The translations under genes were made by a program, and so were the position numbers. 64,000 bases of DNA from Whitmania pigra. Lineage: Eukaryota > Annelida > Clitellata > Hirudinida > Haemopidae. The stretch covers positions 654,001 through 718,000 of the forward strand of contig JAJTWR010000032.1 of the NCBI GenBank assembly GCA_021613335.1, read 5' to 3'. Below are positions 46,083 to 58,571 of this stretch, piece after piece (within the stretch, counting starts at the first letter, position 1; each line of letters opens with the position of its first letter). The notes beneath the pieces were generated by a model. That model was not told the origin of the DNA, searched no databases, and worked only from the letters and a program-made list of their open reading frames with translations.

Positions 46083-47160
46083 ACCATTTAAGTAGGGATA
46101 TAGACAGAGTAAGAGTTCTGAAATGTGTTTATGCCAATGCTAGAAGTATAGTTAGCAAGGCTAAAAGGACAGAACTCGAGCTAATTGTCGATACGGAGGA
46201 GCCAGATATAATTGGCATTACTGAGTCTTGGGCAAAAGAAAGTATTCAAAACTCTGAGCTAGCTATGATGGCTATGAGATGCTAAGGAAAGACAGAGAGG
46301 GACAGAAAGAAAATGGACATGGAGCAGGAGGGGTATTAATTTATATTAAGAATCATATCAAAGTAATAGCAAGAAAGGAATTTCAAAATGAAAACTTTAA
46401 AGAGAGTTTATGGTGTGATATTTACATAGGTAAATTCAAACTTCTTTTAGGGGTTTGCTACAGGGCACCAAACTTTAAAGAGGATACTGGACTAAATGAG
46501 ATATTATACAAAGCCAGTAAGGAATTTATGCTAGTAATGGGTGACTTTAACTACCATATTAACTGGAACACTTTAAAAGGAGAAAGACCTGAGGATATAA
46601 ACTTTATAAATGTAACAAATGATAACTTCTTATTCCAGCACATCACTGATCCCACAAGAGGTAAAAACACATTAGATTTGATATTAACAACAGATGAGAA
46701 CTTAGTGGAAGGCCTAACAGTTGGTGAACACTTTGGAACAATTGATCATCAAGTTGTCAGATGGAACATTTATTTAGACAATGAGGATTTAAAAAAAAGA
46801 GAACCTAGATTCTAAAAACTTTTTTAAGGCTGACTATGATAAAATACGGAATGAGTTAGAGAAAACAAACCTAGCTAAAAAAATAGAATCTGCTAATGTA
46901 GAAGAAGCTTGGGCAATAATCAAGAAAGAGCTAAATCTAGTTGTAGATAAATATATCCCAAGCAGAGGCAGAACACAGAAAAAACAGTCATGGCTTACGA
47001 AGGAGGTCATCAAATGCAAAAGAGCTAAGTGTAAAGCATGGAAGAAATTACGGGAAATGACAAAAATAAAATCTGGAGAGGAAGAGGAAAGAGAGCTTAA
47101 GGATTTAAAACAAAAATATCAGAAACAAAGGAATGCATCAAACAGAATTAATAAAAAAAA
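46083..47160 (+). pseudogene. LINE ORF2, endonuclease domain, frameshifted and truncated
   Basis: Readable as three frames (46083-46262, 46279-46800, 46810-47160). Endonuclease motifs seen are TESW, YRAP, GDFNYH and DH near the end (TIDHQV). RT is absent because the element stops at about 47160. Same strand as and directly after ORF1, as in autonomous LINEs. Confidence 0.8.
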
Positions 47161-47619
47161 TTCTTTTTTATATTCAGAGCCTGATTTATTTGAACTTAAT
47201 AGACAATTTCATGGTTCAATATCACTTGGTGTGATCTGCATTTTTTTTGCAAACGATTTGTTTTGGCGGCGTCTGGTTCATTGTTACTAATTCAAGAATT
47301 TGAGTAAATGTTCAGCAAATTTCTAAATTTGTATCATTAATATTTACTATATTTTTGTTCTAATTGAGGTTATTACATTCATAATTTTTATGTTACATCG
47401 TCTAACATCTTTATAATGAGAAGATCCACTGGTTTACAAATAAGTCCATTTTCAAAATGTCGAAGCTTCAAATATCAATGAATTCTAAAATTGTAATCAT
47501 GCAAGCACCTCTGATAATGACACTGTGTCTGTCGAGAAATGTCAATGCAAAGGAGTTAATAAGTTGACAGACGTTTTTTGATTTTTTTACGATTTTTTGG
47601 AGAATGGCTGGCGTTGAAT

Positions 47620-50600
47620 TCAATAAGCGTAAACGGTGAAGTAAGCAATGCTGATGAAGATGAAGACCACTGCCAAGACGAGCCTCGACAGAGCATTGAT
47701 TAATTCTGCACCCTTCTTGTATTTGTCCACATCTCTGACCTTCAATAGTTGCTCTCCCTGAATTTTGAAAGGAAATATGATAATTTAATATCAACTTTGT
47801 AGAAGAAAATGATATTTAATGTTACTCAATAAGCGTGTAATTATTTATTTAATTGTGGCTGATGAAATTATGTTTAAACAATTCTTCTCATGCTGGACTA
47901 GCTAGTTTCTTTTCAGTCAGCTTTTTAAATAAGGTGCCTAATCACTTACCAGAATGAATGCTTTCAAGTTGTCGACTAATTTTGTTTTCTGAAACATTAT
48001 TTTCAACTTTACTTTACAGAGTTTAGTGATTAATCTTTAAATTTCAAAACCTTCTGAAGCTTATCAGGGTTCTCCAAAGTCACTTTTTCATCGGCTGCAT
48101 CCAGATTTGGTTGTTTGAGGGAAACTTTGAGCATGAAATTAACCACGATGTGAACGATGATCGTGGACAAAACATGAACGATACAAATGGTGGCCCACAC
48201 GTCTGCTGCTGTTAGATAGCTCACTTTTGGCAGATAATCCCTAGAACCCCAATATAGATTTTTTATGAAATAAAGCTTTTAAGTTTATTACTTAAAATAG
48301 TAATAAGCTTTTACGTAATAATACCGAATCGATGCTACCTCATCTTCCCTTGAAACACACAAATGAAGAACAGAGCAATGGAGCTGACAGCGATTCTGTG
48401 TGTTGTTGACCTGAGGTCAATCCAAAAGGTCATCCAAGCCACAAGAACGAGGAAGATGGTTGGAAGAAAGAATTCGACGACGTATCCTCCCACATCACGC
48501 TTGATAAAGAAAAGTATTTCTTGGCACGGATAAGCACCTGACAGATAATAGAAAATAATTTAGTGCAACATATAACCAATTTAGTTTAACAGATAATTTA
48601 TTTAGTTTAACATTTACGTTACTTTATAATTTAACATTCATTTTTAACATTTACTTATTTTTAAACAGTTAATTTATTTAGTTTTTATATAATTTCAAAT
48701 AAAAATAAGAAATTTAAATAGTAAAGCTAAAATGAAAAGAACTAAAAAATCAAAATCATTATTAATCTTCACATTAATAATATTAAGTAACCTGTAGTGT
48801 AATTTTGAGAGCAATCGTTCAGATGGTGGTCCTTAAGAGTGTATTTGGGAAGGCTCATCTCCTGACCTACTTGTATTGGTGTTTCCATCCAGCTCAAGAC
48901 TAGTGTGTCCATCGTGTAAGAGACTGTAAACCGGAGATTGACTTTGTAATTTAGTCATTGATTATTTACGAAACTAGTGCAATTAATTACTATTAATTAC
49001 TTAATTAATATCACTGCTAAAATGAAGAAACTACATCATGTGTGGTCTGCTACCCAATTATTCACTGAAATATACTAAAATTAAATTTTAAAATGATACA
49101 TAGAACTCACAACTTTCAAAAATAATGGGACAAGCTTGTGTATCGAAGGGGAATTTATCAAAAATCATTGGACAGGCTAAAGTCACGGTAAGTCTGAATA
49201 AACAAAATAAAACCACAAGAATAACAAAAAGCCATCAAAAGTTTTGACTATTTTATCGCATGAACCCCTCCTTAAAAATTTTTTTTTGGCAGATTTATAG
49301 ACTTATTTAGAAATGCAAGCAGAAGCTCTTAAAGAGGCATTTCATAATTTATGTGCGATCTCTTAAAAAATACTTTTATGTTTATAAGAAAATACAGTTA
49401 AACAAAGTTGTTGTTATGTCCTGCTTGTTTATCGACCCTTTATCAAAGATAGAGACTGATGATTACATTTTAAAGTTAATATTTACAAAATTTAAAATAT
49501 TAAATTTTATTTTATTAATGTTAAATTTAAAATGTACGTACTTCCTGACGTGCCAAAACTTTCCCTCGTGACTTATTCTAAGGAGTCTGTTCTCCGTCAT
49601 GACGTTGTGTGTGGCGGCAAATCTTTCATTCCTCAGGAAAATATCGGGAAACCAAAACTTCTTAAAGTCATTGCGATGTACTATTATGGAACCTTTGCTG
49701 GGACTGACTCTTGTGTCCTTCCAAGATTCTCTGTAGTACATCATAAGAGTGTAGTCCTGCAAACAATCAACACACCATCGTTACTCAGTTACGATAACTG
49801 GTGTAATTGATGAAGCGTGAGTTTCCTTTTACAACAAAGTTAAACCTAGTTAACTAGTTATTTTGTAATTAAGTTAATTAATTCGAAAATTAGTCATTAA
49901 CCATTCGCTTTTCGTTAATTTCGAGAAACTCCACAACGTAGATTCCAAGGGCAACGACCACTGGTCCATCTGAAAGAAATTACCGCAATATTATTTAAAA
50001 AACTTTTGTGAGAATTTTATTTTTTATTTTCTGAACATGTATTGCCCATAAACTGTGGATTGAAATATCGTCATCAGGCACTGTGTAAATAGGTTGAGAA
50101 AAATGTAAATAAAACGAATAAGATTTGCTTAAATGTAAATAGAACGATTAAGATTTGCTTAAATTTAAATAGAACAAATAAGATTTGCTTAAATGTAATT
50201 AGACGAGACTTAAATTGTTTCTGAAGTAAACAAAAAAATGCTTAAAATAAATTGGCTGTCTTTAAGTTTTTACTTCATTTATTATTGAGTGAGTGAGTCG
50301 AGTTAGAAATATGCCTACTTGCCTTGTATGAAGTGACTGAATGTATCATTACATAGTGTTAATGCTGTTTATAATTAAAATAATTTTTCTAATAGTTTTT
50401 AAACAAATAAACAAATTTACAACGTGTTTGTGTGCAACAATTAATTGTTTTAGCTAAGGTGGGATAATAGTGCATGATGTATATCTAGTAAATGCATAGT
50501 TGCAAATAGTAGTTGTAATATATGTGCGTTATAATTAGTAGAATTTAATTAATTAAAATCAATTTTTATTAACAGATCCACGCAGCTTATTTATCAAAAA

Positions 50601-51532
50601 AAGCTGAAAGGGACAAAATTTGAAATTATCTCACTAACCATGAACAGGTGGATCCTTAAACTCATAGGGAACACTAAATAAAATTTATGAATTTTATATA
50701 GATCTTAATAATTTCAAAGTATATAATTGGTGTAAAATTTAAAAAAGTTTTATGTCACAAACTAAAAAAAATATTTAAGAAGAGAACGCTGAAAAAGAAA
50801 AAAAATGTTGATATTGTACAAAACAATTATATTTTCCACTGATAACGACAAACGAAAAATAATGTTTATCAAATTATTTTAATTATTGTCATTGTTAGAG
50901 TTATTATAAAACTTACTATAATCCCAAACACTGAATTATCTTTTAGTCATTGTGAAATGGTCATAATAATGCTAATAAAACTATTATCACGATCCCAATG
51001 TTTAAAAAGCTTTTATCCTGCATTTTATTATTAAATATGAATCACATTTATGGATTGGAGAAGGTATTGAGTAAATGTTCAAACGATGTTAAAACATATT
51101 CCAAACATTTAAAAAATGCATACATTATTTCTTATGAATTATGAAGCCATAATTAGCTTCTTAAGATATTCTGTATCAATGTAACTGCCATCCTCCTCAT
51201 CCTATTTAAATCTCTGCTGTTGAAGCTGTGTCAATTTGAATTTCGTGGACCGTATTTTCCCTACCTAATTTGTACACTAAAGGGATGTGATATATAGTTC
51301 TGTTCTTGTTCATTTGCAAGCTGATTTGCCAACGATGTCATTTGCCACAAAAGACATTGTTGATTGCCTAGCAAAAATTATTAAACTTAACACTTTAATT
51401 AATATATGATTTTGGAGTAAATAAATTGGAACAATTTTAATGGAAAAATAACCTGGTTGACTGATTCAGCGCGCCTTGTGAACAACCGATTGTTAGGAGA
51501 ACAAAAAGTGAGATTCCAACTAAGATCCCCAT
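47620..51532 (-). CDS. Cys-loop ligand-gated channel subunit, copy B, intact
   Basis: Plasma-membrane pentameric receptor subunit of the glycine/GluCl-like lineage. Exons on minus: 51532-51453, 50673-50639, 49969-49902, 49756-49542, 49193-49111, 48923-48792, 48537-48339, 48240-48051, 47988-47950, 47757-47620. All have AG/GT borders and matching phases; total 1,179 nt, 392 codons plus stop. Order: signal peptide (ILVGISLFVLLTIG), extracellular domain with FKKFWFPDIFLRNE (WxPD motif), Cys-loop CPMIFDKFPFDTQAC with 13 residues between Cys, second Cys pair CSQNYTTGAYPC as in GlyR, TM1 (EFFLPTIFLVLVAWMTFWI), TM2, YLPKVSYLTAADVW, TM3, a short cytoplasmic loop, TM4 (LVLAVVFIFISIAYF). The PAR motif before TM2 is replaced by THR (STTHRIAV) and TM2 is unusually hydrophobic. 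Ligand unknown. Confidence 0.92.
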
Positions 51533-52039
51533 TGCACTTTTATTGGAGCTTTATCAACCTTTTAGCAAAATAATTACATTTTATAATGGTATATACATAT
51601 TAATTTCACTAAAAATTATTTAACATATTTACTTCACCTCTTCCAGAAAGTCTATCCAGCTGGGACTGGCGTTGAAGCTAAATTTATTGTCAAGACTTAA
51701 TGGATATGAACTTTGGATCGACTAATTCTTAAATAGTTTCAAAATGGGACATCAACAGATTGCAATTTATAATATCAGAACTCGTTAGTTGTGGACTTTG
51801 GTTCGAGAGATTCCTAAATTTGTTTCAAAATGCATCATCAATCACATCGATCACTTTCAGTAATATGTAAGCGATTTTATCGTAAAATTACAGAATTTGT
51901 TTTTTAAATGTTTAAATTTTATAAAAAATATTTCAGAGGAGAAACAATTCAAAAGTAAAAGTTCCCATTAAATTGTAATGAAATGCTGCCTTTGTTGACC
52001 CGTCAAAATTCAGGTCTGATTTGCGTAGTTGTTTTGTGG

Positions 52040-52840
52040 CACAATAGCCTTATTCATTTATATTCAGGTACCATAAACCAGAATATTTTTTATAGAAAAC
52101 GCTTTTTTGGTGTTGATTTTTGGAAATTATTTTTAAGCTTTAAAAGTGATTGTGAGTCAGTATCATCGTGCTGGTATGACAACAATCCATTTGAAAAATT
52201 AAATGACAGTCTCTTTGATTGTTTTTTTTTTCAACAGTCCAAACATGTCTGTGCACAAAGAAGTCGCACGCAAAGCCTGTCTAATTAACCCGTTTTATTT
52301 ATTGTTATTGACAAAATCTAATTAATAACAATAACTGTTGTAATAATATATTTATTATAAGTAGTAATTAATATATATATAATTAAAATATTAAATACAT
52401 ATATAATAACGATATTAATAAGCACAAAGAACGATGTAAGCTCAAAATACTTCTTACTTAATTGTTTTTATTAATAACCAGTCAATTTAAAAGTTTGTTC
52501 AGAGCCGACATGTTGTATTTGTATTTTACAACAAATATGAACCTCTAATGTCTTACAAAGTAAGTTAAGTAAGATCAACAGACTTAATGGAGGGAGGCTC
52601 TAGAGGGAATTTGGCCATTCTTCTTGCTAGTCGTGTCAGTAGGCTTTGTTCATCTAGTGCACCGTATAATTATAATTATTACTTTCCTAGAACTGGCAGG
52701 AGCAGGTTCAAAAATTTTGTTCTGCATGTCACTAGGAAGATCCGATTAGATTGGAAGAATAATCAAATTTGGAATGTTTGGACTCAGTTGTTGCATCCTC
52801 TGAAAGTAGATCTCACGATAGAAACAATTTATTTCTTCAT
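52040..52840. other. Non-coding gap between copy B and the helicase pseudogene
   Basis: Two plus frames (up to 52288, and 52587-52892) show nothing recognisable, and the second overlaps the helicase pseudogene on the other strand. Confidence 0.35.
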
Positions 52841-52842
52841 GA

Positions 52843-53670
52843 CTAGTCAAAAAATAAAAGAATATCACCAGTCGGCTCATTTAAATAGATAAGTTCCAGA
52901 GTCACAAGAGCCGCATCCAAGTAATCTTTCTCAGGTAAAAAATCTTTACAGGAAAAGTTCTGCCATGGAATTGTAAAGATGGGAGCTTCAAAAAAATACT
53001 GAGAAACTTTTACAGCATCTAGAATGGCAGAAGTAACTATCAACTTAAGATTCGGCCTCTCTTTGATTGTTTTTTTCAAAAGTCCAAACAGGACATCTGT
53101 GTTAATAGTTCGCTCATGATCTTCATCCAACATAATTATTGAATACTGGCTAAGATTAGAATCTAGAAATTCTCTCAACAGCATGCCGTCCGTCATATAT
53201 TTTATCATTGTATCTGCATTTGTACAATCTTCAAAACGAATGGTGTAGCCCACCTCATGAGCCAAATTCCTCTGCAACAGACATTGCAGCCACTCTTCTG
53301 TGTTGAGTGCAATCCTTCCCTCCTGAGTGTAGCCTGATTCAGCTAGATATTGCGTTATTTGTGTAGTTTTTCCAGACCCGGTTTCTCCGATAACTATTAG
53401 AACTTGGTTATCAGAAGTGGCCATGAGAAGTTTATTCTTAAGCTTGAATATAGGCAAGCTCTGTCGTTGCTCCAATATAGACCTTTTATCTTATTTGCCG
53501 AATGATGCGTTAGACCATCTCATAATGTTTTTCTTCCATTCTGGCATTTCTGCGCTCATGCCTTGACCAGTCATGCCGACAGGAAGAAATCTTCACCAGT
53601 AATCTGATCGACATCCTTAATGCTCTGGCCAGTCTTCTCACCGGTGATAAAATTTTCACTTCAACCACTA
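52843..53670 (-). pseudogene. DHX8/Prp22-like DEAH helicase retropseudogene, truncated
   Basis: Intronless. On minus, the reading starts with QSIKDVDQITGEDF (end of the S1 domain of DHX8, about 53640-53600) and jumps to AEMPEWKKNIMRWSNASFGK. It then runs in one frame from 53475: [32 protein letters not shown] (Walker A), [55 protein letters not shown] and a stop after DILLFFD. Key changes: DEAH reads DEDH, SAT reads SAI, and the TQPRR region is replaced and shortened. The acidic spacer between S1 and helicase is deleted and everything beyond RecA domain 1 is missing. The parent is a spliceosomal release factor acting in the nucleus. This copy cannot do that. Confidence 0.88.
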
Positions 53671-54330
53671 GACATCTGATGCATTAGTAACGGGTTGACC
53701 TTGTCATAGTTGAGAAATGTGAACCAGTCCTTCTCAATGCTGATTATGCTTTGGGCGTATGCACAAATGTTGAGTCAGAGCACATTATCGAATACGGAGT
53801 TTGGAGATTAGAACCTCCTTTCTCTTTGAAGCACATTGGAACTTGCTCTTTGGGTTCGATACGAGTTTCTCTAATGTTGTCATCGATCAAAGTGGTTTGC
53901 CGTTGTTGGATGATGTTGCGGGCCACAGACATTTTGACATCCTTAATAGACGCTGTTATCTAATGCATCAACCTTTTCATAGCCAGAAATTCCAACGTGG
54001 GCGAGGACTAAGTTGAGTGCGAACTTTTTGCCACTTTTTTGAATGTTTGAAATTAAAGTCTGTGCTTTTTTAATTTCTGCGATATGATTGCGATCCTAAA
54101 GTGCTAGGGGAATCACCAAAAATGACTATATCAAAGGTTTTGCCATTTTTTAAAACTCGTTCATCTAACAAGAAATGAATGATAAACTAAGTTGGTCATT
54201 TTATCTCAGGTTTGAAATTATTAATATGTCAGAAAGCTTTTTTTTTTGATAAATAGAATTGTAGTTGGTTATAAAAAAAAACATGAGTTTGAGCAGACTG
54301 CACTTTTTGTGAAATACTTCAACGCTTCGG
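53671..54330. other. Gap with possible decayed upstream pseudogene sequence
   Basis: A minus frame near 53735-53690 reads KDWFTFLNYDKVNPLLMHQ and another spans 53932-53744; neither can be assigned. They may be more of the same inserted cDNA or another fragment. The stretch 54020-54330 shows nothing. Confidence 0.3.
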
Positions 54331-57300
54331 TTAGGCGTTGATGTAAAATGGCGAAGTGTAAAAGCAGAAGTAAGCAATAAGTACAAGAAGAAAATGCAAA
54401 GCCACTATGACCCTCGATAATGCGTTGAATAGCTGCATGTCATGATGACATTTGTCCACATCCTTGATTATCACAAGTCTTTCTCCCTGAAATTAAAAAG
54501 AATGGAAGTTTAAACGTGTTACATGCAATGTGGTAACCAATAATATTAATTAGCTTGGTAATTTAGATTGTTCAAGCCTAGAAATTACTGAACGTCACAA
54601 ACCAAGACAAGACTCTTCAAGCCAGAGATAATTTTTTCCTTCTATAAAATTATTAAATTTTACACTTAAAAAATTAGAATGAATTGTAATGGCGTCACCG
54701 AATATGACTTTAACCTTTTGATGTTTGTCGGCATTCTCCAGGGTAACCTTTTCACTTTCAGAATCTACTTTATGTGTTTTGGGAGCAACGTTGAGCATGA
54801 CGTTAACTATAATGTGAACGATAGTTGTATATAAGACATGAACAAAGCAAATAATGGTCCATATGTCTGCTGCAGTGAGATAACTTAAAGTAGGAAGATT
54901 CTTTCTAAAAATAAAAAGCAGATTTTTAAAAGCGATAAATGTTTTTGGATCCAGAATAACTTTAAAAATCTTAAACTTAATCCATATTAAGAAATAGAGT
55001 TCAATAAAAAAACCTTATCTTCCCGTGAAGCACACATACAAAGAACAGAGCAATGGAGCTGACAGCGATTCTGTGAGTTGTTGACCTGAGGTCAATCCAA
55101 AAGGTCATCCAAGCCACAACAACGAGGAAGATTGTTGGAAGAAAGAATTCGATGACGGAGAATGTCAAACTACGTTTCAAGAAAAATCGAATCTCCAAAC
55201 ATGGAAAACCGCCTATTCAAATAAAATATTTTTTGTTGTGGAATATCTGATATCAATAAAAACAACTATGCTAGAATAATTACTTTAAATAATTAACATG
55301 AGTTCAATTAAATGACAACTTCAAATAATACTGTTAACAACAACAACATCAAGAAACAACCTATGCTGTGTGTATGGGAACAGTTTTCAAGTGATGTTTC
55401 AAAAAGAAAGTATGGCCCTGTTGTACTTTCACTAAATTCTACTGGATTGTCGAGCCAGGTAAGTACCAGAGTATTTGTCATGTAACCAACTTGATGAAAA
55501 ATTACATTAAGAGGATGTAATAAACTAGTAATTAAATGAGTTAATAAGTATTTTAATTGTAAAGCATTTTAAATTAAAAAGATGTCATTAGTTAATAAAT
55601 TTATATTGTGTAATATTTACATTGCATCATTTTAATACTCAAGTTGGACTTACAGCTTTCAAAGACCATAGGACAAACTTGAACGTCGAAAGGGTATTTA
55701 TGGAATCTCATTGGACAGGGAAGAGTTGCTGATATTCTAATTGTTCGCGATGAAATATTTTGAACGTTGCAAATATTATACACTCATCCCAATATATATA
55801 TATATATATTATATATATATATATTGCATAATTTACCTAACATAATAAAATTTTTAAAATTTTCGTGACACGTAACAAAAATGATATGTTAGGTAAATAG
55901 TGCTAAAATTATGATTTAAATTTGGTGATATTTAACTTAATGAAAAATAGAAGAAAATATGTTTTTGCGGTGCCCAAAAGAATAGGAAGTAAACGTCAAA
56001 AGTCAATAATAACAATAAATTCTTAACATTTAACCATTTTTTTTCTGATTGAAATATATTAATAATAAAATCGTCATTGAAATAAATAAATAATAAAATG
56101 GTAATTAAATTCATTAACAATAAAATAGTAATATGTTAGATCTATTATTTAGTGAGAAACGAAAGGTTTACATTATTTAAAATATTAAATAATTTTATAT
56201 AATTTTAAATTAAATAGTACGAACTTCCTGACGTGCCAAAACTTTCCCTCGTTACTTATTTTAAGGAGTCTGTTCTCCGTCATGACGTTGTGTGTGGCGG
56301 CAAATCTTTCATTCCTCAGGAAAATATCGGGAAACCAAAATTTCTTAAAGTCATTGCGATGTACTATTGTGGAACCTTTGCTGGGACTGACTCTTGCATC
56401 CTTCCAAGATTCTCTGTAGTACATCGTAAAAGTGTAGTCCTGTAAAGGAAAACGCATTAATCATAAATTACAATTCAAAATAATAAACTAAATTTATTGA
56501 ATACTTTCACTTTTAATTTGGTAATTTTCTTAAATAATTAGTAAAAATTTTTTAAATTATTTTTATAATAAGCAACAATTTCAAAATGACTGCTAATGAT
56601 TTTTATGCTGTCAGTTTGTGCGACATTCTATTGTGAAGTGAAGATATTTGTGGAGATTTCAAGTATTGTTTATATTTATTACACGGTGTCCTTCATTTTG
56701 TTGCCTGGCTAGAGGTTAATCGGTGCTGCTATTTAAAGAATTTTAATACAAATTTAATATTTATACCATTGTTTTTTCGTTAATTTCGTGCAATCCTTGA
56801 ATGTACATTCCAATGGAGACAACGACTTGTCCATCTGAAATCAATTAACAAATTACTATTCAGTTATTCTTATGGTCTTCACAGAACATAGACTTTTTTT
56901 AGTTGAAATATTCAAAAGGATTAAAAATAGGTAAAACAAAAGGAGAAAACATCTAAAATACGATTTATCTGCAGTAATCTAATTTATTTAGCTTAGACAT
57001 AAAATTTAAAAACATATAATGATAAAACATAAATTCTATCCTTTTGTATCCAAGGTTAAGATTATGGTTAAGATAAAAACCATAGAAAATGACAAAATGG
57101 CTAAAGTCTCAGAAAATAATACTCACTTCGAGTTGGGGGTTCTCTCAATTCCTTGCTAAAATAAATAAATAGTTTAATTTTTAGCGTTAACAAATACGAT
57201 TTTAAATAATATTTTAGAATCATTTTAATTTGAAAATGTTGTTCGTTAGTAATGTGCTGAACTTGATGCAGCGGGAAAAAAAAGAAAATCGTAATATTTC

Positions 57301-57603
57301 AAAATAATAACGTTTCATAATTATTTATCATAACCATTTATCAGAATTAAGCGCCTGCTTTTTTTTTTTAGCTAATTTAAAAATTAGTGTTTACTGGATG
57401 CATTGTCGTCATTTTAAATTCTCGTCGTTACAATTTAAAGCAATAATTAAATAAATAATTAAAAAAAGAAAATATACTTCTTTGTAAAATGTTTCAGTAA
57501 ATAATGTTAATAGCAAACAAGTCATTTCTTACCTGGTTGATTGAGTGAAAACGAGGTGTAAAAAGATGGTTATCAGGATGTTCCCTATAAGCAGGATTTT
57601 CAT
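54331..57603 (-). CDS. Cys-loop ligand-gated channel subunit, copy C, intact
   Basis: Diverged paralog of A and B in the same orientation. Exons on minus: 57603-57533, 57155-57127, 56834-56767, 56439-56225, 55736-55654, 55489-55361, 55212-55014, 54904-54715, 54641-54603, 54486-54331. Borders are AG/GT and phases match; total 1,179 nt, 392 codons plus stop. Signal peptide KILLIGNILITIFLHLVFT; FKKFWFPDIFLRNE; Cys-loop CPMRFHKYPFDVQVC (13 spacing); second Cys pair CSHTHSIGGFPC; TM1 EFFLPTIFLVVVAWMTFWI; TM2 region STTHRIAVSSIALFFVCVL; NLPTLSYLTAADIW; TM4 VIVALHFLLVLIAYF. Exon 4 is much closer to copies A and B than the other exons are, hinting at gene conversion or strong constraint. The altered PAR site is shared with A and B, so it predates the copies. 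Confidence 0.9.
55789..55831. repeat. (TA)n microsatellite in copy C intron 4
   Basis: About 40 bp of TA dinucleotides with one TT break, able to form a hairpin. Confidence 0.9.
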
Positions 57604-58130
57604 CGCTTAAATCTGTCCCAAGAGTCAGTCAAGCACAAATGATGTTGATGTTGAATCATTCTACTAAAATCTTGCGCACTTTGGATCCTAAATATTCTAA
57701 ATTAGGGTCTTCAAACTTCCATCTTAGTAAACACTTTTTAATGGACTAGATTTTTACAGATGATGATGATGATCATTATGTTGATGATGATGATGATAAT
57801 ATTTTGCCAAAACCACCCTCAAGCTCTTCTCAATAACATGTTACGGACCTAGACTATACAACACCATTCCTTCATCTATCAAAAATCATACACAGACTGG
57901 ACCATTCATGCTATTATATTTATTATTTAAATTGTCCTACAAATTGTACTTAGTTTGTGGTATTCATGATTAACTGTTTATTTGACGGGTTTATTATTCG
58001 TTTTTTTAATTAATTGTTATTTCAGGGTCAGCTTGCTAGCGGAAGCTTGCGTTTCCTTAAAGCTGATCCATGAGTTCTTTATTAATCCGTACATTGGTGT
58101 CTCTTTTGTTTGATTTGTTTTGTTCATTTT
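57604..58130. other. Region upstream of receptor copy C
   Basis: A GAT patch at 57760-57800 and AT-rich DNA. It should hold the promoter of copy C, but no specific element is identified. Confidence 0.4.
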
Positions 58131-58160
58131 GATGATTATTAAAATTGCTAAAAAAAAAAA

Positions 58161-58291
58161 CGATGAAGATGATGATGACGATGATGATGATGATGACGAT
58201 GATGATGACGATGACGATGGCGATGACGATGACGATGACGATGACGACGACGACGACGACGATGATGATGATGATGATGATGATGATGTGG
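58161..58291. repeat. GAT/GAC microsatellite
   Basis: About 130 bp of GAT triplets with a GAC-rich centre (58235-58262). Readings are poly-Asp or poly-Met on plus and poly-Ser on minus. Confidence 0.95.
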
Positions 58292-58571
58292 TATTTGTTG
58301 GTTTTCTTAAAAGCATTATTATTTCTAAATCAGATGACAGCCATTCATAAAAAAGAGGATAATCTGTCTTGCATGATGAAACTAAACAATTTTTTTATAA
58401 CTCGCATTTGATTCAAGATTTCCTTTTTTTATATTCAAAGTGTTTAGGCACAATTATTAAAAAGATTTGATAGTTATGCATTTGCTTTGATTGCATTACA
58501 GTAATTGAATGATTGAAATTAAATTTCCAACAATTGCCAATGTTAATCTTTTTAACAATCATTCTAACCAA

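Larger units (their letters stand above)
44955..47160 (+). mobile_element. LINE, 5' half: 5' UTR, ORF1, endonuclease part of ORF2
   Basis: Begins with the 5' UTR shared with 34200. ORF1 is intact. ORF2 starts about 46113 with VYANARSIVSKAKRTELELI and DIIGITESW (apurinic-endonuclease blocks), shifts frame near 46262, and continues with GVCYRAPNF, LVMGDFNYHINWNTL and TIDHQVVRW. It shifts again near 46800, and reads KQSWLTKEVIKCKRAKCKAW up to 47160. There it is cut off before any RT motif and joins receptor-flank DNA. The L2/CR1-like 3' ends at 31964-32379 probably belong to the same family; this is inference from shared UTR pieces. Confidence 0.85.
41468..52030. repeat. Tandem segmental duplication, unit 2
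   Basis: Partner of 31386-41175. Contains the hAT relic with a foldback insertion, the dispersed repeats, the longer LINE and the intact receptor copy B. The right end of homology is near 52030, where unit 1 has instead the captured arfaptin fragment. Confidence 0.88.
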
